From positions 1,984,001 through 2,048,000 of the forward strand of contig NW_027469083.1 in the NCBI RefSeq assembly GCF_051020765.1: a DNA stretch of 64,000 nt. Direction: 5' to 3'. Source of the stretch: Lasioglossum baleicum. Its lineage: Eukaryota > Arthropoda > Insecta > Hymenoptera > Halictidae. The position numbers were made by a program, and so were the translations under genes. Positions 62,499 to 64,000 of this stretch are shown here, piece by piece; the first letter of the stretch is position 1, and every line of letters begins with the position of its first letter. The notes under the pieces are model-generated. The model was not told the DNA's origin. It saw only the letters and a program-made list of their open reading frames with translations, and did no database searches.

Positions 62499-64000
62499 TA
62501 CTTCCACCGCCGCCAAGGGGGGCTGGCCGTTAAGGCGCCGCCGGGGTGGGCAGGTCGCGGGGGGCAAGGTGGAGCAATAATTCCCTCCCCCCCCGCTACA
62601 AAGATGCGACCTGCCGGTCGACCCCCCTCCTTTTATTTTATAATATTTCATTTTATTCTATATGTATTTTATATTCTATATTATAAATTTTATCTTTATC
62701 TTTTAATCCCCTTTATTTTGCCCACCCTTCTTATGTTTGTTGTGTTTTGTCCATTGTATTTATTTACTTATTATTATTTATTTATTTATTGACTTTTATT
62801 TTATCTATTTTATCTATACACCTTTTCATTTATTGATTTTATCTTTTATTTTATCATATTTTTAAGTTTTATGCGGGTTGACCAGGAGGTTGGGACGGGG
62901 GGTGGGGACAGACGCTAGCCGGAACTCGCCTCTGTCCCCTCCTTGTCGCGGGCGGAAAAAAATACAATGCAGCGTGTACGAGTATTTGCACATGTATAAA
63001 AATCGGAGGGCGCGGTAACGAAAATTCTAAATTATACAGCACAAGTTGCAGCAATGCATGCGCATAAGTTAAATTACCTGCATACCGCCGTTTCCTGAAA
63101 CTGTGTGTTCATAACTGGCACTGGGAGGATCGCAGTGCCACCACAGCGAGGAGGCCCAGGACTCTGCGCGGCATACGCTGGAAGAATGTCCAGCGTGGTC
63201 GGCGCCGCGTAGAGACCTAAGGGGCGTTATTGGGATGGACCTCTCGTTGCCGGTCGTGGTAGACCACATGATCGGCAGCGAGAGGTCAAGAGCAGCGTTC
63301 GCCTCCTTCTGCGAGATTGTGATAACGCAGATGGAGGCAGGGGAGAGTGAGAGGGAAGCCGACCCCCTCTCCGCCAGGAGGCTAGCATCGGCGGGGCAAC
63401 CCCCACGAGGCCGACGGCCCCCTGTAAGGGGCCGCAGACGTAATCTCGGTGGTGGGACTACTTAGTACTTCCACCGCCGCCAAGGGGGGCTGGCCGTTAA
63501 GGCGCCGCCGGGGTGGGCAGGTCGCGGGGGGCAAGGTGGAGCAATAATTCCCTCCCCCCCCGCTACAAAGATGCGACCTGCCGGTCGACCCCCCTCCTTT
63601 TATTTTATAATATTTCATTTTATTCTATATGTATTTTATATTCTATATTATAAATTTTATCTTTATCTTTTAATCCCCTTTATTTTGCCCACCCTTCTTA
63701 TGTTTGTTGTGTTTTGTCCATTGTATTTATTTACTTATTATTATTTATTTATTTATTGACTTTTATTTTATCTATTTTATCTATACACCTTTTCATTTAT
63801 TGATTTTATCTTTTATTTTATCATATTTTTAAGTTTTATGCGGGTTGACCAGGAGGTTGGGACGGGGGGTGGGGACAGACGCGAGCCGGAACTCGCCTCT
63901 GTCCCCCCCTTGTCGCGGGCGGAAAAAAATACAATGCAGCGTGTACGAGTATTTGCACATGTATAAAAATCGGAGGGCGCGGTAACAAAAATTCTAAATT

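Larger units (their letters stand above)
1..64000 (+). repeat. Tandem satellite array of about 945-bp units derived from a retrotransposon 3' end
   Basis: The whole window is head-to-tail copies of one unit. Anchors (ATG of the MDLPLP/MDLSLP codons) are at 389, 1338, 2285, 3234, 4181, 5128, 6076, 7022, 7972, 8922, 9868, 10816, 11763, 12707, 13651, 14599, 15545, 16492, 17438, 18387, 19332, 20277, 21225, 22172, 23118, 24066, 25011, 25959, 26904, 27852, 28797, 29203, 30149, 31094, 31500, 32446, 33391, 33797, 34203, 35149, 36094, 36500, 37446, 38391, 38797, 39743, 40688, 41094, 42039, 42445, 42851, 43797, 44743, 45688, 46634, 47579, 47985, 48922, 49868, 50812, 51758, 52695, 53640, 54587, 55533, 56500, 57467, 58433, 59400, 60367, 61334, 62268 and 63235. 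All units share orientation. Small length differences come mostly from C and G runs and from ATGGCGCGG versus CTGGCGG before the leader. The array runs off both edges, so its full size is unknown. Confidence 0.97.
55413..64000 (+). repeat. Region IV: diverged 967-bp satellite subfamily
   Basis: Anchors 55533 to 63235, spaced 966-967 bp except 934 bp between 61334 and 62268. Diagnostic differences from regions I-III are MDLSLP instead of MDLPLP, AACCCCCACGAGG, TAATCTCGGTGGTGGGAC, GGAGGTTGGGACGG, GTCGCGGGCGG and an extra stretch of about 20 bp in the AT-rich tract. The subtypes run a (55533), b (56500), c (57467), a (58433), b, b, c (61334), d (62268), b (63235), and a c-type hairpin block starts at the window end. 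The a-b-c order gives a local 2,900-bp period. The last unit is cut by the window edge. Confidence 0.9.

Noticed and set aside
1..64000. CRISPR array
   Set aside because: The repeats are about 945 bp, contiguous and without spacers.
1..64000. rDNA array or spacer carrying R1 insertions
   Set aside because: I recognise no 18S, 5.8S or 28S sequence in any unit, only the RT C-terminus, so an rDNA origin is not supported.
1..64000. Insect telomeric repeat (TTAGG)n with SART/TRAS-type elements
   Set aside because: No TTAGG run is visible; the AT-rich stretches are TTTA and TCTA types.

Overview
This window is one uninterrupted tandem satellite array. I see no single-copy gene, RNA gene or unique flanking sequence at either edge. 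About 73 head-to-tail units of roughly 945 bp (range 934-967 bp, plus ten 406-bp truncated units) fill it. Every unit carries, on the + strand, the same short 5'-truncated piece of a retrotransposon reverse-transcriptase ORF: the C-terminal C-X2-C-X8-H-X4-C knuckle followed by a CPAW motif and a charged tail. This piece resembles the 3' end of ORF2 of insect non-LTR retrotransposons (R1/TRAS-like, or a related CCHC-bearing clade). The window therefore suggests heterochromatin of an arthropod, most likely an insect. The order cannot be assigned from sequence alone.

Each full unit has the same layout. It begins with the RT fragment, which has an in-frame TAA just before it. Next come a GC-rich, hairpin-rich linker, a run of C and the GGTCGACC site. 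About 220 bp of very T-rich, G-poor sequence follows, then a G-rich block, a near-perfect 18-bp hairpin, a TATAAAAA-like stretch and a short leader into the next unit. I use the ATG of the MDLPLP/MDLSLP codons as the anchor and start each unit 120 bp before it.

Region I (to about 28.7 kb) holds 30 units of 944-950 bp, with visible larger duplications, including a six-unit block at about 16.4-22.05 kb copied at about 22.05-27.73 kb. Region II (28.7-48.8 kb) is a higher-order repeat. Its period is 2,297 bp and consists of one 406-bp truncated unit (A), one 946-bp unit (B) and one 945-bp unit (C). A segment of it is duplicated at exactly 5,000 bp spacing. Region III (48.8-55.4 kb) returns to simple units of 937-947 bp. 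Region IV (about 55.2 kb to the end) is a diverged subfamily with a 966-967 bp period and its own three-unit order.

Nothing here looks like a working gene system. The RT fragments lose knuckle cysteines, gain a stop and vary in their end point without apparent constraint. The interest lies in how the array was built: retrotransposon-tail origin, a truncation carrying an inverted filler that then spread, chimeric units that locate crossovers, and conserved secondary structure. I made these comparisons by eye. A self dot-plot and multiple alignment of the units would be decisive for all of them.
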